Source: Zygnema cylindricum
Lineage: Eukaryota > Streptophyta > Zygnematophyceae > Zygnematales > Zygnemataceae
Length of the DNA: 64,000 bases
NCBI GenBank assembly: GCA_037447655.1
Contig: JBBHKE010000672.1
Span: 261,001-325,000 of the forward strand
Direction of reading: 5' to 3'
How positions within the stretch are numbered: position 1 is the stretch's first letter; each line of letters begins with the position of its first letter. Of the stretch, positions 53,703-64,000 are shown in pieces. Made by a program: the position numbers and the translations under genes. The notes below the pieces were generated by a model, which had not been told where the DNA came from, searched no databases, and worked only from the letters and a program-made list of their open reading frames with translations.

Positions 53703-53932
53703 GCCTACCAAGATCAAGTTTGTCAAACCCATTTTTGGTAAATCAACCCATCTATTGCCTGTCTTCCTCTGGATTGCATAAGCAGCCATGGCTCTAACTT
53801 CCTCTCCAACTCTCAGTGACTGCGATAAGTGTGAATGTTGGAGAGAGAAGTTAGAGACAGACTTCCTCAGCTTCTTTTCTAAAATTTATTTTAGACCTAG
53901 AAAAATACTAAAAAGAACCATTAATTTCTACA
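53703..53932 (-). repeat. Truncated 3' LTR of G1
   Basis: Only the first 230 bp of the LTR: TGTAGAAATTAATGG, a long stem-loop with AGCCATGGCT (about 53785-53852), and a fragment of the tRNA-like T-arm (CCAAGATCAAG) at the break. Confidence 0.85.
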
Positions 53933-53944
53933 CTCCCCTTATTC

Positions 53945-56900
53945 TCTAGTCACCTTTTAATTACAAACCACACTTCTCCCTGCAAAAAATTAGTTTAGGG
54001 GAAGGCACAGGTTTGGTCATCGTATATGCTACCATTTCACTATCTATTCTATATTCTAAACTGATTATTCTGTCTTTTACCTTTTCCCTAACAAAACTAA
54101 TCCTAATGTCTATATGTTTTGCTTTAGAATAGTGTTTAAGATTGGCAGAATAGCAATAGCTGCCTGATTGTCACAAAATACTTCATGAACACCACTCTTA
54201 AGATGACAAAGTTCACCAAGAAAGGACTTGACCCACATTAATTCTTTACAGCAGAGCTAGAGGCAATGTACTCAGTCTCCATGGTGGACTGGGCAATGAC
54301 CTTTTGCTGCTTGCTGCTCTAGCAGCAAGCCCCATCACCCACATACAATACATACCCAAACGTGCATCTTCTCATAGAGCATCCCCATAGTTGACATCAC
54401 TCCAAGTGGTGATCTCAGTATTGTTCCCACCAAAATGCAACCATAGATCTCTAGTCCCTATGAGATATCTAAGGACTCCTCCCAATCTTTCTTAGTGGTA
54501 GTATTCAGACTCCTACTTAGTACTCTTACAACTGCGGCTAAGTCAGGATGGGTACAATTCATGAAATATATTAGGTTGCCCACTACTTGTCTATAAGGAA
54601 TGGTCTGTATAAATCTTTTCTCTTTCGGGCCTACCTCATCATTAAAGATTTTAACTCCCTCTTCCATACTCCTTTCAATTCCCTTCTTTAATTCCATAGG
54701 AGTGGTACAACTATTAGCCTTGTCCATTTAGAATTTTTCTAACGTGTTTCCAATGTCTTCTTTTTTGATTTAATCTTATTATTTTTATATCTCTGTCTCT
54801 CTCTATCTGAATTCCCAAAATACACCTTGCTTCTCGCATGTCTTTCATCTCAAATCTTCCTTTTAGATCATTCTTCAACTTATTAATTTGATCCATAGAT
54901 TTTCTTAAAACAAGCAAATCATCAACATATATTGCAATAAAAATAATTCTTTCCTCATCTTCAAACAAATAAATTGAGTGATCTGAGCTGATCCAAATTT
55001 ATCCCAAACCTGTAAGGATCTCATCGAGCTTTTTGTTCCATTGACGGGGCGCCTGTTTTAGCCTATACAAGGATTTGATCAGTTTGCATACCTTGCTCTC
55101 CGCCACTTGCTCCACAAATCCTTCGAGCTGTTCATAAAAATCTCCTCTTCAAACTCTCCATGTAGGAAGGCCGTCTTGATATCCATCTGATGCACTTCCA
55201 TGTCTTCTGCTGCTGCCATATGGAGAAGTATTCGAATAGAGGGAAACTTGATGACCGGAGCAAAAGTCGCCTCGTAGTTAATTCCCTCTTTTTGGGTAAA
55301 TCCCTTCCCCACTAACCGATTCTTGTAGAGCTCAATGGTATTATCCGGGTTGAGTTTCAGTTTATTTACCCACTTACACCTGATTAGCTTTGTATCAGAG
55401 GGAGAGTCCACCAAGTCCCACGTATTGGCTACCATAATCAAAGCCATTTCCTCATTAATGGTTGTCTTCCACCGGTTCTTCTCAGGTTATTACATCGCCT
55501 CACCATAAGTTTAGGGTTCATCATGATGAGATAGTTTGGTTACCTTGTTGTTAACTTGTTTCTCTTGCGGTCTTTTGCTGCTTCTCCTTCCACCCTCAAA
55601 CTCTGATGCCGAAATGGATGGCTCTCCTGGATTCTTTCGAATAGTTTTGTCTTCTCCTCTATCCGTTGATACTAAGTCTATTTCCAGCACGTCTTTCGCT
55701 TCGCTTGGATTAAGGACTAGGGGTTCCACGGCTGAATTCTTCTCGGTTTCAATTGTACCTGCAAGATCATCATCTTCTCAAAAACCTGGATAGTTAGGAA
55801 GATCAAAGCCATCTGAATTTTTTGACTCAAATCTGATATTGACTGTCTTTGTATGCTTAAAGGGATCTATAGATTTCTTTTCATCCATGACCACAAGATG
55901 CTTAACTAGGATTATATCTTCTCTCTTGAGATCATACACTCTATATCCTTTTACATCTTCATCATATCCTAGCATATATCTTGGTTTTCCTTTTGGATCC
56001 AACTTCTAATTTGACCGGTCTGTGTCTAGGCTGAACACTTCACTATTGAAAATCAAGTGTGAAACATCTGGTTTTCGGCCGGTCCATCTCTCATAAGGAG
56101 TTTGGCCTTTTACTGCGGAAGTCAGAACTCTATTCTTGAGATAATTTGCACAGTTCTTTGCTTCGGCCCAAAATCTATTTCCTATCTTTTTATCTGAGAG
56201 CATACTCATAGAAGTATCAGTTAGTGTTCTATTTAACCTCTCAGCTACACCACTCTGCTCAAGATTTTCAAGAACTGTCTTTTGGTGTTGCACTCCATCT
56301 TCTCTCAAAAAATCCTCATACTGATTAGAGGTATATTCTCCCCCATTATCACTCCTTACTCTCTTAATAGAGGTTTCATGGATTTTCTAACTCCATGCCT
56401 TATATTCCTTAAAAATCTGTGGGGCCTATAACTTATTTTTCAAAAAATACACTCTAGAGTATTGAGACTAATCGTCAATGATTTTAATCATAAACCTTTT
56501 ACCACCGGGTGAGGGTACTTTGGCCGGTCCCCAAACATCAGTGTGTAACAAGTCTAACACTTTTTCCTTTTTATAGGTGACTTCCTTTGGAAAGGGTAAC
56601 CTGTGTGCCTTACCTTGAGCACAACCACTACAATCACTAAAGTTTTCACTTTCTCCAAACTGAATTCCTTTCACTTTTCCCATCTTTTTCATTTCTTTCA
56701 ATTTATCTAAATGCACATGTCCCAGCCTCTTATGCCACAACATAATATCATGAACACCAGCATAGTAAATTTTTTTTCTTTTCATTGCTTAAAATCAGCC
56801 TAAACATCCCTTGGCTACCTTTTTCAGCAGTGAAATAAACTTCCTCCTCAAAGTTATCAGTAAAGGTTCCCTTCCTAGTGCTAGTTTCAAAACCCTTATC
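53945..56900 (-). pseudogene. G1 integrase, RT and RNase H
   Basis: The pre-integrase finger (56785-56468: WHKRLGHVHLDKLKEM, CSGCAQGKAHRLPFP) and integrase core (to about 55780: GVAERLNRTLTD, WTGRKPDVSHL) are present. RT (55447-54714) has YVDD intact at 54918-54929. RNase H runs 54727-53945. The parts are broken by stops and frameshifts. It retains the integrase that unit G2 has lost. Confidence 0.86.
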
Positions 56901-58255
56901 ATCTAATACAGACGTTAAAGAAAAGGTTTCTGTTTAGCTCTTGAATAAACAACACATTAAAGAATGTCACTATGGCTGTCTTTCTCTCCATTAAGACTTT
57001 CAGATCTATCGATCCTACCCTAGTAGTAGTGACTACCCTCCCATCCCCATACTCTATCTCTACGGTGGGAATCTTTCTCATCTTTGTGAAAAGATGTTTA
57101 TCCTTACACATGTGCATGGGGGCACTGGAATCCACAATCCAACCTCCTTCACCTTTCAAACTTCCAAAAGCACACTTCTGCTTTCGAGGAATTTTGACCT
57201 CAGTCTTTGCCTCCAACTCCTCAACCAGCAAGAGCTCACCGTCCTCGTCCTCGGATTCCTCCTCGTGTACCTGAGTCACACTAGCAGTTTTCTTTCCTCT
57301 TGGAGGTCCACTGGTCTGCCCCTTGTTTTACCAAAGTTTGGTTAGCTTAGTGCACTCTGCCATATAATGCCCACGTTTATTACAAAAATGACACAAACCC
57401 TAGGGAGCCCTCAGTCCAAACTCCTTGGTCTGATTTTATTGCCCTCCCTTCCATAATTTGCGATCGGTTTTCTAAAATCATTGTTTCTCCAATCGATCCT
57501 AGCTGCGAAGGATTGCCCACTTTTTCCTCCGTTTCGGATCTCAATCGTGTTCTCCCGAACGAGAATCATCTCTACCACTGAATTCCATATCCACCTTGAG
57601 TTTGGCAAGTCCTACACACGGTTGACTATGTTCTCGAACTCATTTGGTAACTTCATCAGTAAACAGTTAACCTTTTCTTTTTCACTAAATACTTTTCCAA
57701 CACTCTGTAGTTCCATGAAAAGTGTAGCAAGCTCATTGCAAAAATCCAACATCTTCCCCCCTTTGTATATATACTCCTTAATTTTCTAATCAGCCAACTG
57801 TTGTTTTTGAATCGTACCACTTCGGTACATCTTTATGAGAGCCACCCAAAGATCGGATGCCCTCTCTACATGCAAATGAAGAGATGCAAGCCCTTGAGTA
57901 AGATGGCGGAGGATGGAGTGCTTTGTCGCCATATTGTTGATGTCTCAGGCATTAGTATCATTCTCCTCGTTCCTCGGAATAGGTGAGATGAATGCCGAAC
58001 CAGTTGTTATTGGTGTGATCGTCTCCTTCTCCTTTCCTTTGTCCACCACCTCTGCATCTCTTGTGAATCTCCTTCTTCAAAACCTTGGAGGGATCCCAAG
58101 ACTTGATGGACGCCTCACCCGTCCACTCACTATTCCCCAAAACCGTTTCTCATATAAAGCTCCTGTCATCATAATTTCCCAGTATATGAAGCCATCTCTA
58201 TTTAAGTTGGGCACCCTAGAGGGTGGGCCCATAACCTGTAACTCTAAGACCTCCA
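56901..58255 (-). pseudogene. G1 gag and protease
   Basis: ATG at about 58255 inside the LTR opens MEVLELQVMGPP and reads through the primer-binding site. Gag follows with several stops (HLTQGLASLHLHVERASDL, MKLPNEFENIVNRV), then the acidic segment EESEDEDGELLLVEELEA and protease motif GGWIVDSSAPMHM at about 57140, with DSSA in place of DSGA. Confidence 0.85.
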
Positions 58256-59287
58256 TAGGTCCTCAGAGTAGGCAGCTCACACTAAGCCTCTAAGATAACC
58301 TTGACCCCTTTATGGGTTAGCAAGAATAACTGCCACCCTGGTAGACAAAAACTCTGACAACCTTCACCCCTAGGAAGGCAAGACTCCCTTGAGTCTATAG
58401 CAAAGAGAATCGCTGAATTTGCTCCCTGAGTAGAAAGTTATGCTGGGTCAAACTTGTTCTTTTTGTAGAGAAGCTCTCAGGGAGAGAGGGTCATATCTAC
58501 TAAATTTTCTAAGTCCTATCTCTCTCTAAAACTCTATCAATTGACGTACGGCACCAATCATATTACTCTGTCGTACATAAAGTTAGGGTTGCCTGTGTAC
58601 TTTCTGTACGGACAATTGTACGACATGGCAAAAAAACCGACAGATGTCATATCCGGATTCGTTCACGTAGTCTCCAGAGATACCGCGATCTAATGTCATT
58701 GCGCCACGTGTCATCCTATGTGGTGATGACCGGAATCCACCAAAATCCTCTTCCGTGATCTCGACATCATTTCCAGTCGTCCGATTGAAACCAGATTTTG
58801 AACATAGCCGTCATAAATACTTGCGCGGTATTTTTTCCGCTGTCGAAACAAATTGCGCGGTATCTGTTTCTTTACCATAGCGTACTCCGTACTTTACATA
58901 ACTGAATATATGCATTCGGACTATAGTTTGCCGTTAAATTATTTAGTCTACATTTAATTGTTTATATAGTTATCAAACCCTATATCTCTTAACACTAGTT
59001 TTAGACTAAACGGATAAAGCTACCGGCTATAAGGGACTTTGACGGCCGGTAGGTACCAAGATCAAGTCTTGCATTCGTCACGCCCATTTTTGGTAAATCA
59101 ACCCATATATTGCCTGTCTTCCTCTTGATAGCAGAAGCAACCATGGCTCTAACTCCCTCTCCAACTTTGAGTGACTGCGTCAATTGTGGGAGTTGAAGTG
59201 AGGAGTTAGAGGCAGACTGCCTCGGCTTCTTTTCTAAAATTCATTTTAGACATAGAAAAATATTAAAAAGAACCATTAATTTCTACA
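58237..59287 (-). repeat. Middle LTR shared by G1 and G2
   Basis: 1051 bp: 5' LTR of G1 and 3' LTR of G2. At 58223-58236 it meets the G1 primer-binding site and at 59288 the G2 polypurine tract. ABRE/G-box (minus) at 58703-58711; tRNA-like T-arm CCAAGATCAAGTCTTGC at 59056-59072 (plus). Confidence 0.9.
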
Positions 59288-59299
59288 CTCCCCTTATTT

Positions 59300-60660
59300 T
59301 CTAGTCACCTTTTAATTACAGACCACACTTCTCCCTACAAAAAATTAGCTTAGGGGAAGGCACAAGTTTGGTCACCATATCTGCTACCATTTCACTATCT
59401 GGTCTATATTCTAAACTGATTATTCTGTCTTCTACCTTTTCCCTAACGAAGCTAAGTCAAATGTCCATTTGTTTTGCTTTAAAATGGTGTTTAGGATTGG
59501 CAAAAAATGGTAATAGCTGCTTGATTGTCACAAAATACATTCTTAACGACACCCTTAAGATGACCAAGTTCACCAAGCAAAGACTTGACCCACATTAATT
59601 CTTTTACAACAGAGCAAGAGGCCATGTACTCAGCCTCCATGGTGGACTGGACAATGACCTTTTGCTGCTTGCTGCTTCAGCAGCAAGTCCCATCACCCAC
59701 ATACAATTCATACCCATACGTGCATCTTCTCATACGAGCATCCCCATAGTTGGCATCACTCCAAGTGGTGATGTCAATATTGTTCCCACCCAAATGCGAC
59801 CATAGATCTCTAGTCCCTATAAGATATCTAAAGACTCTTTTTGCTACCTCCCAATCTTTCTTTGTGGGAGCATTGAGACTCGTGTTTAGTACTCCTATAG
59901 CTGCGGCTATGTCAGGACAGGTACAATTCATGAAATATATTAGGTTGCCCACTACTTGTCTATAAAGAATGGTCTGCATAAATCTTTTCTCTTCCGGGCC
60001 TACCTCATCATCAAAGATTATAATTCCCTCTTCCACCCTCCCTTCACTTCCCTTCTTTAGTTCCATATGAGTGGTACAACTATTAGCCTTGTCCATTTGG
60101 AATTTTTCTAACATGTTTCCAATGTCCTCTTTTTGAGTTAATCTTATTATCTTTCTATCTTTGCTCTCTCTACCTAAATTCCCAAATAATACCTTGCTTC
60201 TCTCATATTTTTCATCTCAAATCTTCCTTTTAGATCATTTTTCAACTTATTAATTTTATCCATAAATTTACTTAAAACAAGGAAATCAACAACATAAATT
60301 GCAATAAAAATAATACCTTCGTCATTTTCAAACAAATAAATTGAGTGATCTAGGCTGATCCGAATATATCCCAAACATGTAAGGATCTCATCGAGTTTCT
60401 TGTTCCGTTGACGGGGCGCTTGTTTTAGCATATACAAGCATTTGATCAGTCGGCATACCTAGCTCTCCTCCCCTTGCTCCACAAATCCTTCGGGCTATCG
60501 CATAAAAATCTCCTCTTCTAACTCTCTATGTAGGAAGGCCGTCTTGATATCCATCTGATGCACTTCCATGTCTTCTGCTGCCGCCATACTGAGAAGTATT
60601 CAAACAGAGGGAAACTTGATGACCGGAGCAAAAGTCTCCTCGTAGTCAATTCCCTCTTTT
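59300..60660 (-). pseudogene. G2 RT and RNase H
   Basis: RT begins at about 60660 (KEGIDYEETFAPVIKFPS) and its active site reads YVVDF, having lost the first Asp of YVDD (about 60284-60296). RNase H lies at 60114-59300 with frameshifts near the end. Confidence 0.85.
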
Positions 60661-62288
60661 CTCTCTTTCCTTTCAGTATTCTTATCTTTTTCATTTCTTT
60701 CAATGTATCTAAATGCACATGTCCTAGCCTCTTATGCCACAACATAATATCATGAATACCACCATAGTACAGTTTTTTCTTTTCAATGCTTAAAATCAGC
60801 CTAAACATCCCTTGGCTACCTTTTTCAGCAGTGAAAGAAACTTCCTCCTCAAAGCTAGCAGTAAAGGTTCCCTTCCTAATGCTAGTTTCACAACCCTTAT
60901 CATCTAACACAGACGTTGAGATGAGGTTTTTGTTTAACTCTATAATAAACAACACATCAAAGAATGTCACTATGGCTGTCTTTCTCTCCACTAAGACTTT
61001 CAGATCTATCGATCCTACCATAGTAGTAGTGACTACCCTCCCATCCCCATACTCTATCTCTACGGTGGGAATCTTTCTCATCTTTGTGAATAGATGTTTA
61101 TACTTACACATGTGCATGGGGGCACTAGAATCCACAATCCAACCTCCTTCACCTTTCAAACCTCCAAAAGCACACTTTTGCTTTCGAGGAATTTCAACCT
61201 CTATCTTTGCCTCCAACTCCTCATCCAGCAAGAGTTCACCGTCCTCGTCCTCGGATTCCTCCTCGTGTACCTGAGTCACAAGAGCCTTTTTCTTTCCTCT
61301 TGGAGGTCCACTGGTCTGCCCCTTCTTTAACCAAAGTTCGATTAGCTTAGTGCACTCCGCCATATAGTTCTCTAGTTTCTTATAAAAATGACACAAACCC
61401 TTGGGATCCCTTTGTCCAAACTCCTCGGTATGATTTTTTTGCCCCCCCTCCATAATTTCCGACCAGTTTCCAAGGATCGTTGTTTCTCCACTCGGTCCTA
61501 GCTGCCAAGGACTGCCCACTTTTTCCTCCCCTTTGGATCTCAATCGTGTTCTCTCGAACAAGAATCATCCCTACCATTGAACTCCATATCCACCTTGAGT
61601 CTGGCAAGTCCAGCACACGGTTGACTATTTTCTCGAACTCATCTGGTAACTTCATGAGCAAGCTATTAACCTTCATCTTTTCAGTTTCAACCTGTCCAGC
61701 ACTCTCTAGCTCCATAAAAAGTGTTGCGAGCCCATTACTGAAATCGAACATCTTCCCCCCCTTGTATATATATGGGTTATTTTTTTGATCAGCCAACTGC
61801 TGTTGCTGAATCGTACCAGTTCGGTACATCTCTATGAGAGCCACCCAAAGATCGAATGCCCTTTCTACCTGCAAATGAGGAGATGCAAGCCTTTGAGTGA
61901 GATGGCGGAGGATGAAGTGCTTTGCCGCCATATTGTTCTAGTCCCACGTATCAGTATCATTCTCCTCGATCCTCGGAATAGGTGACTTGAATGCCCAACT
62001 GGTTGCTTTAGTGTGATCTCCTCTTTCTCCTTTCCTTTGTCCACCAACCTCTCCTTCTTTTGTCTCTTACATTGGAGATGGATCTACATCTCTGGTGAAT
62101 CTCCTTTCTCCCAAATCTAGAGGGATGCTAAGACTAGATGGGCGCCTCACCTGTCCACTCAGTATTCCCCAAAACCTTTTCTCACATAGAGCTCCTCTCA
62201 TCATACTCTCCCAGTATATGAAACCAGTTCCATTAAAGATGGTTACCTTAGAGGGTGGGCTCATAACCAGTAACTCTGAGACCTCCAT
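60661..62288 (-). pseudogene. G2 gag, protease and pre-integrase, fused to RT
   Basis: Gag opens at ATG 62288 inside the LTR (MEVSELLVMSPPSKVTIF). 61931-61380 is one open frame with KHFILRHLTQRLASPHLQV and MKLPDEFEKIVNRVLDLPDS. 61561-60518 is a 347-codon frame with knuckle remnant CHFYKKLENYMAEC (second Cys and His lost), protease WIVDSSAPMHM, and pre-integrase RLGHVHLDTLKEMKKI. It then crosses the deletion junction into RT in the wrong frame. Confidence 0.87.
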
Positions 62289-63345
62289 ATTTCCTCAGAG
62301 TAGGCAGTTAACACTAAGCCTCTATGATAACCTTGACCCCTTTATGTTTCAGCTATAATAACTACCACCCTGTTAGACAAAAACTCTAACCACCTTCACC
62401 CCTGTGAAGGCAAGACTCCCTTGAGTCTATAGCAAAAAAAAACTCTCAATTTGCTCCCCTGAGCAGTAAGTTATAGTGGGTCAAACTTGACCTTTTTGAA
62501 TAGAAGCTCTATGGGAGGGAGGGTCCTATCTACTAAATCCTAGATTAGTCCTATCTCTCTCTAAAACTCTATTAATTGACGTACGTCACCTATCAAATTA
62601 CAGTGTCGTACAAAAAGGTACAGCTGCCTGTATACTTTTTGTACAGACATTGTACGACATGGCAAAAAGACCAACACATGTCATATCCGGATTCGTTCAC
62701 GAAATCTTCGGAGATGCGGTGATCCAATGTCATTGTGCCACGTGTCATCCTATGTGGCCATGACCGCAAACCGTCAAATCCTCTTCCGCAATCTCGGCAT
62801 CATTCTGGTCATCCGATTGAAACCAGATTTCGATTGTAGCCGTCATGAAAACTTGCGCGGTATTTGTTTCGCTATCAAAAAAAATTGCCCAATATTTGTT
62901 TCTTTACTGTACCGTACTCCGTACTTTACATAACTGAATATATGCATTCCGTATATAGTTTGTCGTTAAATGATTAAGCCTACATTTAATTGTTTTTTAA
63001 ATTATCAAACCCTATATCTTTTAACACTTGTTCTATACTAAATGGATAAAGCTACCAGCTATAGGAGACTTTGACGGACATTAGGTACCAAGATCAAGTC
63101 TTGGGTTCGTCAGGCCCATTTTTGGTAAATCAACCCATCTATTGCTTGTCTTCCTCTGGATAGCATAAGCAGCCATGGCTCTAACTCCCTCTCCAACTTT
63201 CAGTGACTGCGACAAGTGTGGGAGTTGAAGTGAAGAGTGACAAGTGTGGGAGTTGAAGTGAAGAGTTAGAGGCAGACTGCCTCGGCTTCTTTTCTGAAAT
63301 TCATTTTAGAACTAGAAAAATACTAAAATAACCACTAATTTCTAC
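62269..63345 (-). repeat. Outer (5') LTR of G2
   Basis: 1077 bp. The terminal TG on the plus strand has become AG at 62269. ABRE/G-box (minus) at 62737-62745; tRNA-like T-arm CCAAGATCAAGTCTTGG (63088-63104), a perfect 5-bp stem with 7-nt loop; AGCCATGGCT near 63172; and a 28-bp duplication GACAAGTGTGGGAGTTGAAG... at about 63208-63266. Confidence 0.88.
63088..63104 (+). other. T-arm of the antisense tRNA-like block in the G2 LTR
   Basis: CCAAGATCAAGTCTTGG forms a 5-bp stem and 7-nt loop like a tRNA T-arm. It lies about 45 bases after GGATAAAGCTACC, where a D-arm would be, on the strand opposite to the LTR. Confidence 0.55.
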
Positions 63346-64000
63346 ACAAAAAGTGTCATTTACATCTGTATTTTCTACTCTTGATCTATTTACGAGCTAC
63401 AAGCTCAATCACACCTATATCTCTTTTGTTTATAATGGGTGTTACTTTTTCTTTATATCATCTTCTACAAAATTTTTAACCTTGTGGTTTATCTCACTAA
63501 TCTTCTCTAATTTGTCTCTACGTACGCGCAATCTAGTTGTTCTTAATTATGAGAACGTTTCCAAATCTACCAAATGGACGACCCAACTAACATGTAATCG
63601 ACCCACAATGGTGCACTTGTGAATTTGACAGATTGGGTATACGAATTTGAAACGGCAAAGTCAAACTGACCATTGATGAAAGAGTCAATTTTAAAAACGT
63701 CTTCTAACTTAAGATCCTAGTAAAATTAACAACAAATATGGGTGATGAAAAACCAATAATTGATTAGATTGAGGGACGGATCTTTCAAGTAGATCAAAAA
63801 AGAGTTAAACATGAAGATATTAAAGACTTGAAATGAGTCTTTTGCTACAAAGACTGAGATATCGACATCCGTTACAAAAGACTTGTTGCCAAAAATGAGT
63901 GTCAAATGGGGAATACACATCCTAATTCTTTAACAAGATACTCAAGGCCGAATCAAGAGACATCCACCTCCCCACATAACAATTATCACATTAACGCTCC
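63346..64000. other. Flanking DNA right of the Copia array, no gene recognised
   Basis: About 655 bp, A/T-rich. Short frames (plus 63353-63622, minus 63726-63920) lack any domain. It probably is the pre-insertion sequence. Confidence 0.55.

Larger units (their letters stand above)
53703..59287 (-). mobile_element. Copia element G1 (left unit of a tandem pair)
   Basis: Minus strand: LTR 58237-59287, primer-binding site 58223-58236 (GGTTATGGGCCCAC), a full but decayed gag-to-RNase H region to 53945, polypurine tract AAGGGGAG, and a 3' LTR fragment of only 230 bp (53703-53932). Its 5' LTR is also the 3' LTR of unit G2. Confidence 0.9.
59288..63345 (-). mobile_element. Copia element G2 (right unit of the tandem pair), integrase deleted
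   Basis: Minus strand: 5' LTR 62269-63345, primer-binding site 62255-62268 (one substitution), gag, protease, then a direct join to RT, RNase H, and polypurine tract AAGGGGAG beside the shared LTR. The interior is shorter than that of G1 because integrase is missing. Right flank CAAAA; a matching left copy is not found because the far LTR is truncated. Confidence 0.88.

Overview
This window looks like repeat-rich intergenic DNA from a land-plant nuclear genome. I could not recognise one intact host gene. Almost every supportable feature belongs to an LTR retrotransposon. Most are Ty1/Copia (gag, protease, integrase, reverse transcriptase, RNase H in that order). There is one decayed Ty3/Gypsy pol, one gag-protease element of probable Gypsy type, one gag-only element, one short non-coding LTR element and two solo LTRs. 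The primer-binding sites match the anticodon arm of a plant-type initiator tRNA-Met, and the U3 regions carry plant G-box/ABRE motifs. No species can be named; the Gypsy integrase tail recalls elements of non-flowering land plants, but that is a weak impression.

Layout. 1-10884: minus-strand Copia A, split by a gag-only plus-strand element (3197-7898). 10885-18566: a decayed minus-strand ORF of unknown origin, cut by a short non-coding LTR element (11688-15106, target duplication CATAG) and a solo LTR (15672-16951, target duplication TGTTC). 18590-23157: minus-strand Gypsy pol with two diverged direct repeats. 23158-29162: tandem Copia LTRs, Copia C, and a solo LTR (28042-29073, target duplication GGTGG) inside an older LTR piece. 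29163-47740: a Russian-doll nest. One Copia LTR (D), about 999 bp when its three pieces are added, is split by Copia B (29718-36196) and by gag-pro element E (37018-47650). E in turn contains Copia F (42058-47149), the best-preserved element. 47741-49875: unclassified. 49876-51684: 5'-truncated Copia H, followed by a GA-rich tract. 51961-53702: unclassified, with a striking 137-bp hairpin. 53703-63345: two Copia internal regions sharing a middle LTR (LTR-INT-LTR-INT-LTR). 63346-64000: unclassified.

Three features recur across the Copia elements. First, the primer-binding site directly after the LTR is complementary to the middle of initiator tRNA-Met, not its 3' end, so half-tRNA priming is inferred. 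Second, the gag start codon lies inside the LTR, so gag is read through the primer-binding site. Third, every sufficiently complete Copia LTR carries an antisense tRNA-like block with a Pol III B-box or T-arm, and in one subfamily a covarying hairpin beside it. The gag-only element shares the first two and the short non-coding element the first. The antisense tRNA-like block is the most unusual signal in the window.
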